Shown here in pieces: positions 45,908 to 54,556 of a DNA stretch of 64,000 bases. Source of the DNA: Enterococcus ureasiticus. GTDB taxonomy: Bacteria > Bacillota > Bacilli > Lactobacillales > Enterococcaceae. The stretch lies in NCBI RefSeq assembly GCF_001730285.1, contig NZ_MIJZ01000015.1, positions 186,001 to 250,000 on the forward strand. Direction: 5' to 3'. Positions within the stretch are counted from its first letter, which is position 1; each line of letters begins with the position of its first letter. The notes beneath the pieces are model-generated. The model had not been told where the DNA came from. It did no database searches and worked only from the letters and a program-made list of their open reading frames with translations. Position numbers and translations under genes: made by a program.

Positions 45908-46237
45908 TTGGACGCGACTCAGATGCTAAAAGGCTTGCTAGAAGGCTGTATCTTAAAAATCATTCAAAAAAAGACGGTTTATGGCTATGAAATGACCACC
46001 CTCTTATCAGAATATGGTTTGAATATGGTTAGCGAAGGGAGCATTTATCCTATCTTACTCAAACTCCAAAAACAGCAAATGATCACTGGTGAAATGCGCC
46101 CCTCTTCTGAAGGACCGAAACGAAAATACTATTCTTTAACATCAACTGGCGAAACCTACTTGCAACAATTTGAAAAACAATGGTCATTGATCTCAACAGG
46201 CGTAAATAATATTATGGAAAAAGAAAACGAGGACTGA
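45908..46237 (+). CDS. PadR-family transcriptional regulator
   Basis: A 109-residue winged-helix regulator of the PadR (PF03551) type, with the conserved order ILKIIQKKTVYGYEMTTLL, VSEGSIYPILLKLQKQQMI and GPKRKYYSLTSTGETYL. The start is TTG at 45908 with GGAGG 8 nt upstream. It is followed 2 bp later by a membrane-protein gene, a common pair in which PadR represses its own operon. Confidence 0.9.
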   Translation: MDATQMLKGLLEGCILKIIQKKTVYGYEMTTLLSEYGLNMVSEGSIYPILLKLQKQQMITGEMRPSSEGPKRKYYSLTSTGETYLQQFEKQWSLISTGVNNIMEKENED

Positions 46238-46239
46238 AA

Positions 46240-47052
46240 ATGAAAACAACAGATATGATCAAACAAAACAACGAACTGAGAAAGCAACTAAATCCAGAAA
46301 ATAAAAAATACTATGAAGATATTCTCGTTTATATCCGTGTAAATTTGAATAAAGATGAGCATCAAACAGAGGAAACTCTTTTAGAAATTTTGCAGGATAT
46401 TTTAGATGCACAAAAAAATGGCACTTCTGCACAAGAATTTTTCGGAAAAAATCCGAAAGAAATCAGCGATAGTATTTTAGCAGAACTACCAAATGATTCT
46501 GAGAAGTATTGGAGTAAATTTTTATTTGTCTTTTTCTTAATTCTTCTGCAATATAATTTATTTGATTTACTCCTACAGCCAGTTGTTTCCATAAATTGGT
46601 TCAACACGGTGCTACCTGTGATTCTTTTAATCACAACCGCAATATTAGGGCTTATTTCGATCAAATACTCCGCCTTTACCAGTGACAGGAAAAAAAGTTA
46701 CTTTTTCGCTCTCTTGGCGTTGCTTTTCTGGATTGCCAGTATTTTAATGCCTATTATCGATAAGAAGATGAATGGTATTGTCGGCTATGTATTGTTCTCT
46801 CATCAGGCATTTGCGGCCATCTTATTTATTCTTTCAATTTGCTTATTGATCGTGCAATTCCGCTTCAAAATGAACAATGCTGCTGGGATCTATATCACAA
46901 CGTTTTTTGCAGTATTGGAAGGTGCTGTTTTGCTTGGGATAGTCAATCCGATTTTTGTGTCGACAGGCTTAAAGATTATTCTTTGGGTAGTCATCATTCT
47001 TGTCAGTATCTTGGGTGTTGCACGTGATAATCAAAAGTTTAGAAAAAACTAG
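46240..47052 (+). CDS. DUF1129-like membrane protein
   Basis: A 270-residue protein with a charged helical cytoplasmic N-terminus (about 1-90; ENKKYYEDILVYIRVNLNKDE) followed by six to seven hydrophobic helices. The layout fits DUF1129/DUF1048-type partners of PadR regulators. It is 2 bp downstream of the padR gene and so in the same operon. Probable role in an envelope response; the ligand is unknown. Confidence 0.75.
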   Translation: MKTTDMIKQNNELRKQLNPENKKYYEDILVYIRVNLNKDEHQTEETLLEILQDILDAQKNGTSAQEFFGKNPKEISDSILAELPNDSEKYWSKFLFVFFLILLQYNLFDLLLQPVVSINWFNTVLPVILLITTAILGLISIKYSAFTSDRKKSYFFALLALLFWIASILMPIIDKKMNGIVGYVLFSHQAFAAILFILSICLLIVQFRFKMNNAAGIYITTFFAVLEGAVLLGIVNPIFVSTGLKIILWVVIILVSILGVARDNQKFRKN

Positions 47053-47091
47053 GATAAAAAAAAAGGAAGTGAGCTTCCTTTTTTTTTATCC
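47052..47091. terminator. Bidirectional terminator
   Basis: A perfect 18-bp stem (47052-47069 and 47074-47091) with a TGAG loop and A9/T9 tracts. It overlaps the end of the convergent DUF956 gene. Confidence 0.9.
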
Positions 47092-47463
47092 TTTTTTCTT
47101 ACCCAATGATCGAAACGCACGTTTGATCACATCAAAAAATCCTAAAGATTGCACCATATGATCTGGCGCTACATATTCTTGTATTTCACGAAGCACTTTT
47201 TTGGGCTGTTTAGAAGAGAAAGTAAATGTTCCATTTTTCTTCGTTTGAATCGCGTAACGTGGAATCCATTTGCCTTTAAACATGACAGACGCAATCACAT
47301 AATCAACTTCTTCCCAAGGAATTTGGACAAATTTTCGGCTATCACGGGAATTGTAAAATTCAAAACCTTTATCGCCGATCATAATTTTTCCGTAATCCGT
47401 AAGTCCTGTAAAAGCGGTGGCATCTGTTATGAAATCTACTTGTGTATTCAGTGATTGAACCAT
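47086..47463 (-). CDS. DUF956 family protein (ManO-like)
   Basis: A 125-residue DUF956 protein (AFTGLTDYGKIMIGDKGFEFYN, QIPWEEVDYVIASVMFKGKWIPRYAI). Proteins of this family are encoded beside mannose PTS operons (often named ManO) and are thought to modulate the transporter. Here it lies directly downstream of the IID gene, separated by a hairpin at 47541-47572. No membrane helix is seen. Confidence 0.85.
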   Translation of the reverse strand: MVQSLNTQVDFITDATAFTGLTDYGKIMIGDKGFEFYNSRDSRKFVQIPWEEVDYVIASVMFKGKWIPRYAIQTKKNGTFTFSSKQPKKVLREIQEYVAPDHMVQSLGFFDVIKRAFRSLGKKKG

Positions 47464-47540
47464 TTTATCTGCTCCATTTCTTCCGTGATTTATAGTCTCT
47501 ATTATATGTGTTTTTAACGCATTAAGCTATGTAAATGAAA

Positions 47541-47572
47541 CTTGGGACAAAACCAACTGGCTTTATCCCAAG
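47541..47572 (-). terminator. Hairpin between the IID and DUF956 genes
   Basis: CTTGGGA (47541-47547) pairs with TCCCAAG (47566-47572), and pairing continues inward. It may end most PTS transcripts before the DUF956 gene. Confidence 0.65.
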
Positions 47573-47591
47573 CATAAAACTCATAGACAGA

Positions 47592-48503
47592 TTATAATAA
47601 TCCGATTACGTGGCCAAGTACACCGACTACGAATAAACCAAGAATGATAACGATTGGAGAAACTTTTTTCTTCAATAACCACATACAGAAGAATGTTAAT
47701 AGTAAAGCGGCTAATCCAGGAATCAATTGATCTAAGTTATCTTGTAAAGTCGTTACTTTCATTGCTGAGAGTGCTTTACCTGAGCCAACTTCTTCAAATG
47801 CTTTTTGAATTCCTGAACCATTGATTGGAAGTTTGTCCCATTCAACATAGGCACCTTTATCCAATTTAACGGTAGAAACAATTGGAAGGAACTTGATGGA
47901 TACCCACCTTTGCACCAGAGCTGCTAATACAAACATCCCTAAAATCGAAGCACCTTTTGTTACATCTTGCAGTAATCCACCTGAAAGGTCTTCTGTGATT
48001 TTAGAACCAGCTTTATAACCGAATTCTTGTGTATACCACATAAATGACCAACGAATAATATTCCAAGCTACGAAGAAAATGATTGGACCAAGAATGTTTC
48101 CACCGATGGCAAGAGAAGCACCTAAGGCACCTAACATCGGACGGATCGTAAACCAGAATACTGGATCACCAACACCGGCCAAAGGACCCATCATCCCAAC
48201 TTTAACCCCTTGAATCGCTACGTCATCAACAGGGGCACCATTGGCACGTTCTTCCTCCAACGCTAAAGTTACACCTAGAATCGGTGAAGCAATGTATGGA
48301 TGCGTGTTAAAGAACTCTAAGTGACGTTTTAATGCTGCTGATTGATCTTCTTTTGTTTTATATAATTTTTTAATTGCTGGGATCATTGAGAAAGCCCAAC
48401 CGCCATTTTGCATACGTTCATAGTTCCAAGAGCCCTGAATGAATGTAGAGCGCCATGCAACGGCTAAACGATCTTTTTTGGATAATTCAATTTTTTCTGC
48501 CAT
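47592..48503 (-). CDS. manZ: Mannose-family PTS permease, IID component
   Basis: A 303-residue IID membrane subunit, with FIQGSWNYERMQNGGWAFSMIPAI at the N-terminus, VGMMGPLAGVGDPVFWFT in the middle, and C-terminal helices. Together with IIC it forms the channel for glucose/mannose uptake and phosphorylation; in enterococci and relatives this complex is also a receptor for class IIa bacteriocins (established for the family). It lies 23 bp downstream of the IIC gene. Confidence 0.95.
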   Translation of the reverse strand: MAEKIELSKKDRLAVAWRSTFIQGSWNYERMQNGGWAFSMIPAIKKLYKTKEDQSAALKRHLEFFNTHPYIASPILGVTLALEEERANGAPVDDVAIQGVKVGMMGPLAGVGDPVFWFTIRPMLGALGASLAIGGNILGPIIFFVAWNIIRWSFMWYTQEFGYKAGSKITEDLSGGLLQDVTKGASILGMFVLAALVQRWVSIKFLPIVSTVKLDKGAYVEWDKLPINGSGIQKAFEEVGSGKALSAMKVTTLQDNLDQLIPGLAALLLTFFCMWLLKKKVSPIVIILGLFVVGVLGHVIGLL

Positions 48504-48526
48504 GTCTCTTCTCTCCTCCTTCAGGA

Positions 48527-49333
48527 TTAATAATCATTTAAAATATCGCCAAGTGGATCACCAGTATTGCGTCCACCGCCGCTACCATTTGAAGAACCGC
48601 CCATTTTAGAAAGATTCAAGTAGATCAACGCTAGAGCCACACCTAAAGCACCAAGTGCGATCAATGTTAATTGAGAAATTGCTGCAACAACAAAACCGAT
48701 GATAAAGAACGGCCATACTTCTTTTGTTGCCATCATGTTGATTACTAATGCGTAACCTACCGCTACGACCATACCACCACCGATAGCCATACCTTCAGTT
48801 AACCATGCTGGCATTGATTCCAATGCTGTTTGAACAGTTTCAGCTGGAATAAATAAAAGTGCTGCTGCTGGAATCGCAATACGGATCCCTTGCATACATA
48901 CTGCTAAAACCTGTAACATTTCGATTTTTCTGATATCGCCTTTTTCAGCTGCCGCATCCATCATATGCACGATCGGTACAGCAAGTGTACGAACGATCAT
49001 TGTTAAGAAAAGACCTGCTACTGCAAGTGGTACAGCAATCGCGATTGCTGATGGAACACCTTTAACGCCTTGTCCGCCTAATACTAAAATAATTGCTGAT
49101 GCAACAGATGCTAATGCCGCATCCGGTGCTACTGCGGCTCCAATGTTCGCCCAACCAAGAGCGATCATTTGTAATGTTCCGCCAAGAACGATCCCAGCTT
49201 CCAAGTTACCAGTTACTAAACCAATCAAGGTACATGCCACTAACGGTTGGTGAAATTGAAATTCATCTAGAATTCCTTCCATACCAGCTAGAAAGGCAAC
49301 TAAAATTACTAAAATAATTGTTATAATAGACAT
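48527..49333 (-). CDS. manY: Mannose-family PTS permease, IIC component
   Basis: A 268-residue IIC membrane subunit with about eight helices (LEAGIVLGGTLQMIALGWANIGA is the family signature). The C-terminus ends in a glycine/serine-rich segment (GGSSNGSGGGRNTGDP). Its start follows GGAGG. It is 33 bp downstream of the IIAB gene and belongs to the same operon. Confidence 0.95.
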   Translation of the reverse strand: MSIITIILVILVAFLAGMEGILDEFQFHQPLVACTLIGLVTGNLEAGIVLGGTLQMIALGWANIGAAVAPDAALASVASAIILVLGGQGVKGVPSAIAIAVPLAVAGLFLTMIVRTLAVPIVHMMDAAAEKGDIRKIEMLQVLAVCMQGIRIAIPAAALLFIPAETVQTALESMPAWLTEGMAIGGGMVVAVGYALVINMMATKEVWPFFIIGFVVAAISQLTLIALGALGVALALIYLNLSKMGGSSNGSGGGRNTGDPLGDILNDY

Positions 49334-49366
49334 GATAAGCCTCCTATTTTCATTTGAATTTTTGGA

Positions 49367-50365
49367 TTATTTTGAGTGTGCTTGCGCTAACTCATGTTTT
49401 GCTTTTTTAAGGATTTCATCCATGTTCGCACTAGAATCATTTGGAACTTTACGAACGTCAAATTTGATACCTAAGTCTTCTAATTTTTCAAAAGCTTCAA
49501 CATCTTCTGGTCCCATTGATAATACTTTACTTACGACTACTTTACCGACTGAATGAGCCATAGAACCAACGTTAACTTCTTTGATATCCACGCCCGCTTC
49601 AACAACTTTTACCACATCTTCTGGGTTTTCAAATAGTAATAATGCTTTGGTATTACCGAAACGTGGATCTTTTGCAATTTCAATCATTTTACTGATTGGA
49701 ATAACATTCGCTTTCACCCCTGGGGGAGCCGCTTGTTCGATCAATTTTTTACGAAGGTCATCTTTTGATACCGCATCTGAAACAACAATAATTCGATTTG
49801 GTAAAACCGATTTTGTCCAAGCAGTAGCTACTTGACCATGTAATAAACGAGAATCAACACGTGTTAAAACGAACTTGATTTTGCCATCACCGACAACAGT
49901 TCCTTCTGGTAATGCTCCTTTTGGCTGAGCATCTTCCGCAACAGCTTTAGGTGCTTCAGCTGGTTCTAACTCTTCTGGTTTGATTCTTACGCCTTCTTTA
50001 GCTGTTTCAAGAATGTGCGTTGCGATTTCTTGTGCTGAATTCATTGAGAAGCGTGACGCATATGCTTCGATCAACATTGGTAAGTTCAAGCCGCTAACGA
50101 TCGCCCATTTGTCTTTATGTTCTTCAAAAAGACTATTAGCTTGGTTAAACGGTGTTCCTCCCCATAGATCGACTAAAAATAATACTTCATCTTCTTCATC
50201 AAACGTTGCGATTGCTGCTTTCAATTTTGCTTTTAAATCGTCTGGGCCTTCGCTAGGCATCAATACAACTGCTTGTACTTTTTCCTGTTCACCAAAAATC
50301 ATGGAACCGGATTGTAAAATGCCTTGAGCAAATTCCCCATGGCTAGCAATAATAATTCCTACCAT
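49367..50365 (-). CDS. manX: Mannose-family PTS IIAB component
   Basis: A 332-residue fusion. The IIA domain is at about 1-130, with phosphoryl-accepting His9 in [13 protein letters not shown] linker rich in Ala/Glu/Pro spans about 133-160. The IIB domain is at about 165-330, with its active His in [17 protein letters not shown]. Phosphate passes HPr to IIA to IIB to sugar. It starts 284 bp downstream of the separate IIB gene, and transcription probably continues from the sigma-54 promoter at 51316-51330. Confidence 0.95.
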   Translation of the reverse strand: MVGIIIASHGEFAQGILQSGSMIFGEQEKVQAVVLMPSEGPDDLKAKLKAAIATFDEEDEVLFLVDLWGGTPFNQANSLFEEHKDKWAIVSGLNLPMLIEAYASRFSMNSAQEIATHILETAKEGVRIKPEELEPAEAPKAVAEDAQPKGALPEGTVVGDGKIKFVLTRVDSRLLHGQVATAWTKSVLPNRIIVVSDAVSKDDLRKKLIEQAAPPGVKANVIPISKMIEIAKDPRFGNTKALLLFENPEDVVKVVEAGVDIKEVNVGSMAHSVGKVVVSKVLSMGPEDVEAFEKLEDLGIKFDVRKVPNDSSANMDEILKKAKHELAQAHSK

Positions 50366-50649
50366 AATTTGATACCTCCTATATTTTTTTCAACTACTTT
50401 GTCATTACCATCATCAACAGAGGAAAACACCAACTAGAAAATATAAAAAAGAAAAAATGCGTTACTTTGTGTGTTCTCAATTACTTCTTGCGATCTGTCA
50501 GATGATTTTTGATAACTACCTATTACTCAACGATCACTCCATGCATTGACTTTGATCGATCGAACCACTCCTTCCAATTCTATGCATAAGATACGACAAT
50601 TAACATTCAGTCAGTCCATCACGCCATTTATATAGAAGCTGAAAAAGAA

Positions 50650-51144
50650 TCAAACTAACTGTTCTTTTTTCAGTAATTCCATCAAATCTACTTTGCTGTC
50701 TGCAACCACTTTCCGAATCTCCAACGTAATACCATGCTCATGTAAATACTTGAACGCTGCGATGTCCTCTTTATTAACCGCAACAGCATTTGTGATCATC
50801 CGTTTGCCACTGGTAAAACTCATTCCGCCAATATTGACAGAGTTGAATACTACCTTGCCTTCTACCACACGTTTTACGTCTTCTGGATTTGTGAATAACA
50901 ACATTACTTTTAAGCTGTCAAAACGTTCGTCTGAAAAAATATCAATCATCTTCTCAACCGTGATGACATTTACTTTTACACCCGGTGGTGCTGCTTGTAC
51001 AAGCAATGCTTTTCTTAGTGTATCGTATGCAACTGCATCACTAATGACTAAGATTCGGTTTACATTTGTGCTTTTGGTCCAGACAGTCGCAACTTGTCCA
51101 TGGATCAAACGATCATCGATTCGCACTAAACGAATATCCATCAT
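50650..51144 (-). CDS. Additional mannose-family PTS IIB protein
   Basis: A 164-residue free-standing IIB with its active His in RIDDRLIHGQVATVWTKS. It duplicates the IIB domain of the IIAB protein. It is the first gene after the sigma-54 promoter and lies between manR and manX, as in the E. faecalis mpt operon (mptB), where it is thought to help regulate ManR. An AGGAG site lies 10 nt from the first of two adjacent ATGs. Confidence 0.93.
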   Translation of the reverse strand: MMDIRLVRIDDRLIHGQVATVWTKSTNVNRILVISDAVAYDTLRKALLVQAAPPGVKVNVITVEKMIDIFSDERFDSLKVMLLFTNPEDVKRVVEGKVVFNSVNIGGMSFTSGKRMITNAVAVNKEDIAAFKYLHEHGITLEIRKVVADSKVDLMELLKKEQLV

Positions 51145-51315
51145 GTGTAATGTTCTCCTTTTTCAGGATGTTTTAATCTGCAAATTTTTAACTCATTATT
51201 AATAAAATACTATGCCCAGCCATTTATTGCCAAAATAACGACTAGCAAGATCAGCCAAATCATTACAATGGATTGATTGAACAATAGACAGATTTCATCC
51301 ACTAACTTATTTAAA

Positions 51316-51330
51316 GCAATTTTCGTGCCA
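51316..51330 (-). promoter_or_regulatory. Sigma-54 promoter of the mannose PTS operon
   Basis: On the minus strand, TGGCACG (-24) then AAAA then TTGCT (-12): a complete match to the sigma-54 consensus with correct spacing. It points toward the IIB gene at 51144. The encoded ManR/LevR activator immediately upstream is of the type that requires sigma-54. Confidence 0.93.
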
Positions 51331-51332
51331 AA

Positions 51333-51441
51333 ATTAGTGTATTGTCAAAATTAACGAAAAACTAAGGCTTTTTTTAAGAAAATACACAAAGAAGATACAC
51401 TAAAATAGTGTATCTTCTTTGTGTATTGCCTGTAGTGTATC
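51333..51441. promoter_or_regulatory. Palindromic upstream activating region with repeated GATACACTA motifs
   Basis: Arms of 22 bp (51381-51402 and 51406-51427) form a perfect palindrome around AAA and contain GATACACTA/TAGTGTATC. Another TAGTGTATC is at 51433-51441 and a TTAGTGTAT at 51334-51342. The palindrome is centred about 100 bp upstream of the expected transcription start, the usual place for an enhancer of a sigma-54 activator, and overlaps the last codons of manR. Confidence 0.6.
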
Positions 51442-54297
51442 TTCTGTATTTTGTGCTTGATTCAACTGTGTATTTTTAATCAGCTGAATAATATAATAGA
51501 TTTCTTCCATCGGCAACTCTATTTTGATTAGTTGTTTTAGATGAGCTGCTGCGCTCGTTACGATCTCGAAACTAGGATCAGTTGAAATCTGACTTAGTTC
51601 TTCTTCTGTTAGCGTCAATGTATCGTGCTGTAGTATTCTTTCCATCATACCTGCTAAATGCATGACTAAATTAATATAAAAAGAATAATCCAATCGCAGA
51701 TCAAGCTTAGTTCTGATAATATCTGCAAATTCCCATAGAGGATCGATCACTTTTTTGGGGTTGATGAAGGTAAAGCTTTCTTCCATATAATCAATACAGA
51801 TTTTTTTAGCCTTTGGCTCATCCATTTCTTCTGTTTCTACATAGATGTCGCTGTCCATCAATAACTGATCGATCACAGACTCAGCTTCACCAGAGAAAAA
51901 GGTTTCCATCGGAATAAACGGTGCGGCAATTTTAGGATCGGTAATACCCGTTGTAGCAATGACACGATACTCTTCTTGAATCGCAATAAGTTGTTCTTTC
52001 ATATCGATAATAGACAACGGTAATACTTCTAATTCTAAGCCTAATTGCGGTGGAACAGCTGCTTCGATCATTTCTTTCATTCGTTTGGCTGTCCCTTCAC
52101 CAGAAGCACAGATTGCGATAATCACTCGTTTTTTCCAAGTTTCCAAAGGATCGATTTCTCTTTCTTGATGGATTTCAGCATACCCTTGAAAGTTTTTCAG
52201 TGAATCATATAACGTGTCCAACTGCGTATCGATCAACGTCGTTTTTCTGGCTGTTTCTAAAACGATTGGTGTTGTAACCATATCGACCGTTCGAACTTCG
52301 ATTCCTGTTTGCCGTGTGATTTCATCTGAAAAAGTAGCTAAAGAACCCATATCCACTAAAAGAATTACTCCACTGTCTTCATTGACTTCTTTGACTACAT
52401 TGACGATTTGACGTAGCGCTTCTTTCGGCTGCATTTCTAACGGCATATCGACCGCTCTTAGATTATCAACATTCAACAATTGAGAGACCACTTGAACCAT
52501 ACTTGTAGCCGTACTTTTTCCGTGAGCAGCAACTACGATTCCAATCCGTCCTGCATCTTTATTTTCCCTTAGTGAAATCAGTAGAACTGCTAGGTAATAG
52601 GTTTCAAATTCAGGGATTTTCATTTGATAATTGATTTCGATAATTCGTTTGATTTCTTGTGCTGTCTCAAATTCTATTGGATAATCCAGCACCATGTTTT
52701 TGATATTTTCATTTAATTGATGCTGACGATCTTCGCCATTTTGGATTCGTTTTAAAAACGAACTGATGTGTAAACTCATAGCGTAAATAAAATTTGATTG
52801 AAAATTATAATTTAGTTTTTGTTTGGCAAAATTATAGATTTCTTTTGTGACGTCGATGATACGTTGATCGACGATTTCTGCTAACTTATTTTCAGTATCA
52901 AACGTAAAACCATGGTCTTTATAGAAAGATTTTAAATGAACATTGATATCTGTTGTAATAAAATTGTTGATCACTTCTTGTTCTAGTCCATCAGCTTTTA
53001 ATAGGGCTGCTTTATCCCCAATAATTTCATATAAATTATATGGTAGCTCATACGAATCTGACTGTATCGTTACTAAAGGTTCATTTGGTGTAACGATCAT
53101 TTGCGGTTCTAAATATTTAGATAGTTCCGCCAATGCATCACGATTGCTAGCGAGTTGCATCATGCCTTCTTTAATACTATCAGTCAATTCATCGATTGTG
53201 ATCGTCAGTTCATCTTGGTCGATATGGTTTAAAAAACCTCTGGCTGTCACTAATTGAACATTTGACTTCAACTGACCTACATTTCCATAAGAAACACTCC
53301 CAATCAAAGCTTTCACTACATCTTCTGATAAAGAAATTTTCTTCTGAATACGCGAGGCTTCCATCGAGATCATTACTCTAAGCAGATCGATTTTTTCTTT
53401 TGCAGGTCGATCAATAAAATTAGGTAACTGAATAATGATCGGAATCCTACGAACAAAGGTATTTAATAAAGAAGAGGTTGGATTTTCAGTTGTGGCACAA
53501 ATGATCCGCACATCTGCTCGACGGTTTTTAACTGTTTCTCCCAACCTTGAATATGTCCCATGATCCATAAAATAAAAGACCATCTCTTGTCCTTCTGGCG
53601 GTAAGCGATGAACCTCATCAAGAAACAAAATACTTCCATCTGCTTCATGAATGATTCCTTCTTTGGCTTTCGTTGCACCAGTAAATGCTCCTTCAGCATA
53701 ACCAAAGAGGTGAGACATTAATAATTCAGGATTGTGGGCATAATCGGCACAGTTAAAAACAACTAGTTTTTTATCTGGATCGATCACATGATTTAACAAT
53801 GCAAATTGGAACATAGCATGAGCAAAATACGTTTTTCCAGAGCCTGTTGGTCCTGTGATCAAACAGTTCAATCCTTTTGGTGGGTATAAGATAGCAGCTT
53901 TTGCTTGTTCAACAGGCGTTCTCATACTACCAGTAGAGCCAATCATTCCTTTAAAAATGTCTTCTCCAGCAAATTTTTTAGCTGACTTATGTATAGGATT
54001 CGCAGATGTTGTGTGCTCTTCAAGGAGGCTGTGCTCACGATAACTTTTTACTGGTTTGGATAAAGGTTGATATTTAAAAATGGTTTTATCAACATACTTA
54101 ACTGGACGTCCTTCTGTCTTCTCTAACAACCCTTCTCGAACGAGCTGATTTAAGTCTTTACTAGCATTTGTTCTTTGAATACTCAAGGCCTTTGAGACAT
54201 CTTCAGTCGTCAGACCGCTTCCCAAGGAAACATCACTTGATGTGAGATTCTCGGTCTGTTCTTTTACATAAAGATAAATTCGGTCTATACGCTTCAT
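51400..54297 (-). CDS. manR: ManR/LevR-type sigma-54-dependent PTS regulator
   Basis: A 965-residue activator. Domains in order: N-terminal helix-turn-helix (about 1-80); AAA+ ATPase with GPTGSGKT (about 148), EGAFTGA (about 203, contacts sigma-54) and SILFLDEVHRLP; PRD1; an EIIA-mannose-like domain (VVAAHGKSTATS, His near 590); an EIIB-Gat-like domain (IAICASGEGTAKRM); and PRD2. The start at 54297 follows AAAGGAG, and 20 more upstream in-frame codons lack a site. PTS phosphorylation of PRD, IIA and IIB domains normally sets its activity. It should drive the adjacent mannose PTS operon. Confidence 0.95.
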   Translation of the reverse strand: MKRIDRIYLYVKEQTENLTSSDVSLGSGLTTEDVSKALSIQRTNASKDLNQLVREGLLEKTEGRPVKYVDKTIFKYQPLSKPVKSYREHSLLEEHTTSANPIHKSAKKFAGEDIFKGMIGSTGSMRTPVEQAKAAILYPPKGLNCLITGPTGSGKTYFAHAMFQFALLNHVIDPDKKLVVFNCADYAHNPELLMSHLFGYAEGAFTGATKAKEGIIHEADGSILFLDEVHRLPPEGQEMVFYFMDHGTYSRLGETVKNRRADVRIICATTENPTSSLLNTFVRRIPIIIQLPNFIDRPAKEKIDLLRVMISMEASRIQKKISLSEDVVKALIGSVSYGNVGQLKSNVQLVTARGFLNHIDQDELTITIDELTDSIKEGMMQLASNRDALAELSKYLEPQMIVTPNEPLVTIQSDSYELPYNLYEIIGDKAALLKADGLEQEVINNFITTDINVHLKSFYKDHGFTFDTENKLAEIVDQRIIDVTKEIYNFAKQKLNYNFQSNFIYAMSLHISSFLKRIQNGEDRQHQLNENIKNMVLDYPIEFETAQEIKRIIEINYQMKIPEFETYYLAVLLISLRENKDAGRIGIVVAAHGKSTATSMVQVVSQLLNVDNLRAVDMPLEMQPKEALRQIVNVVKEVNEDSGVILLVDMGSLATFSDEITRQTGIEVRTVDMVTTPIVLETARKTTLIDTQLDTLYDSLKNFQGYAEIHQEREIDPLETWKKRVIIAICASGEGTAKRMKEMIEAAVPPQLGLELEVLPLSIIDMKEQLIAIQEEYRVIATTGITDPKIAAPFIPMETFFSGEAESVIDQLLMDSDIYVETEEMDEPKAKKICIDYMEESFTFINPKKVIDPLWEFADIIRTKLDLRLDYSFYINLVMHLAGMMERILQHDTLTLTEEELSQISTDPSFEIVTSAAAHLKQLIKIELPMEEIYYIIQLIKNTQLNQAQNTEDTLQAIHKEDTLF

Positions 54298-54332
54298 TCT
54301 CGTTACTCCTTTCACCGCTAAATAGTTTAAAA

Positions 54333-54385
54333 GATACACTAATTTCATGTGTATCATACAGTGTATCGTTTCAAAAGTACACTAA
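54333..54385. promoter_or_regulatory. Cluster of GATACACTA-type motifs upstream of manR
   Basis: GATACACTAATTT (54333-54345), GTGTATC (54349-54355), GTGTATC (54361-54367) and GTACACTAA (54377-54385) are packed into 53 bp just upstream of manR. The 12-mer ATACACTAATTT also occurs on the minus strand at 51333-51344, beside the sigma-54 promoter. Confidence 0.5.
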
Positions 54386-54556
54386 TAACCTTTTGTTGAA
54401 ATGTTTCACATGAAACAAGGATTTTATAAAAAGTGGTCTCATTTTAGTAAAATCCCTAAGGTATTTCTGAAAAAGTCTGAAATTCCTTGAAAAATATGGG
54501 TTTCCTCGCTATAATGCAGAGAGGTTTAACTATTCTATATGAAGTGAGGAAAACAA

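Noticed and set aside
49581-51202. Plus-strand frames opposite the mannose PTS genes
   Set aside because: They are antisense shadows of clearly coding minus-strand genes, with poor starts.
51381-51427. Palindrome read as a manR terminator
   Set aside because: No T tract follows on either strand, and its position and shared motif suit an activator site better; a minor terminator role is not excluded.
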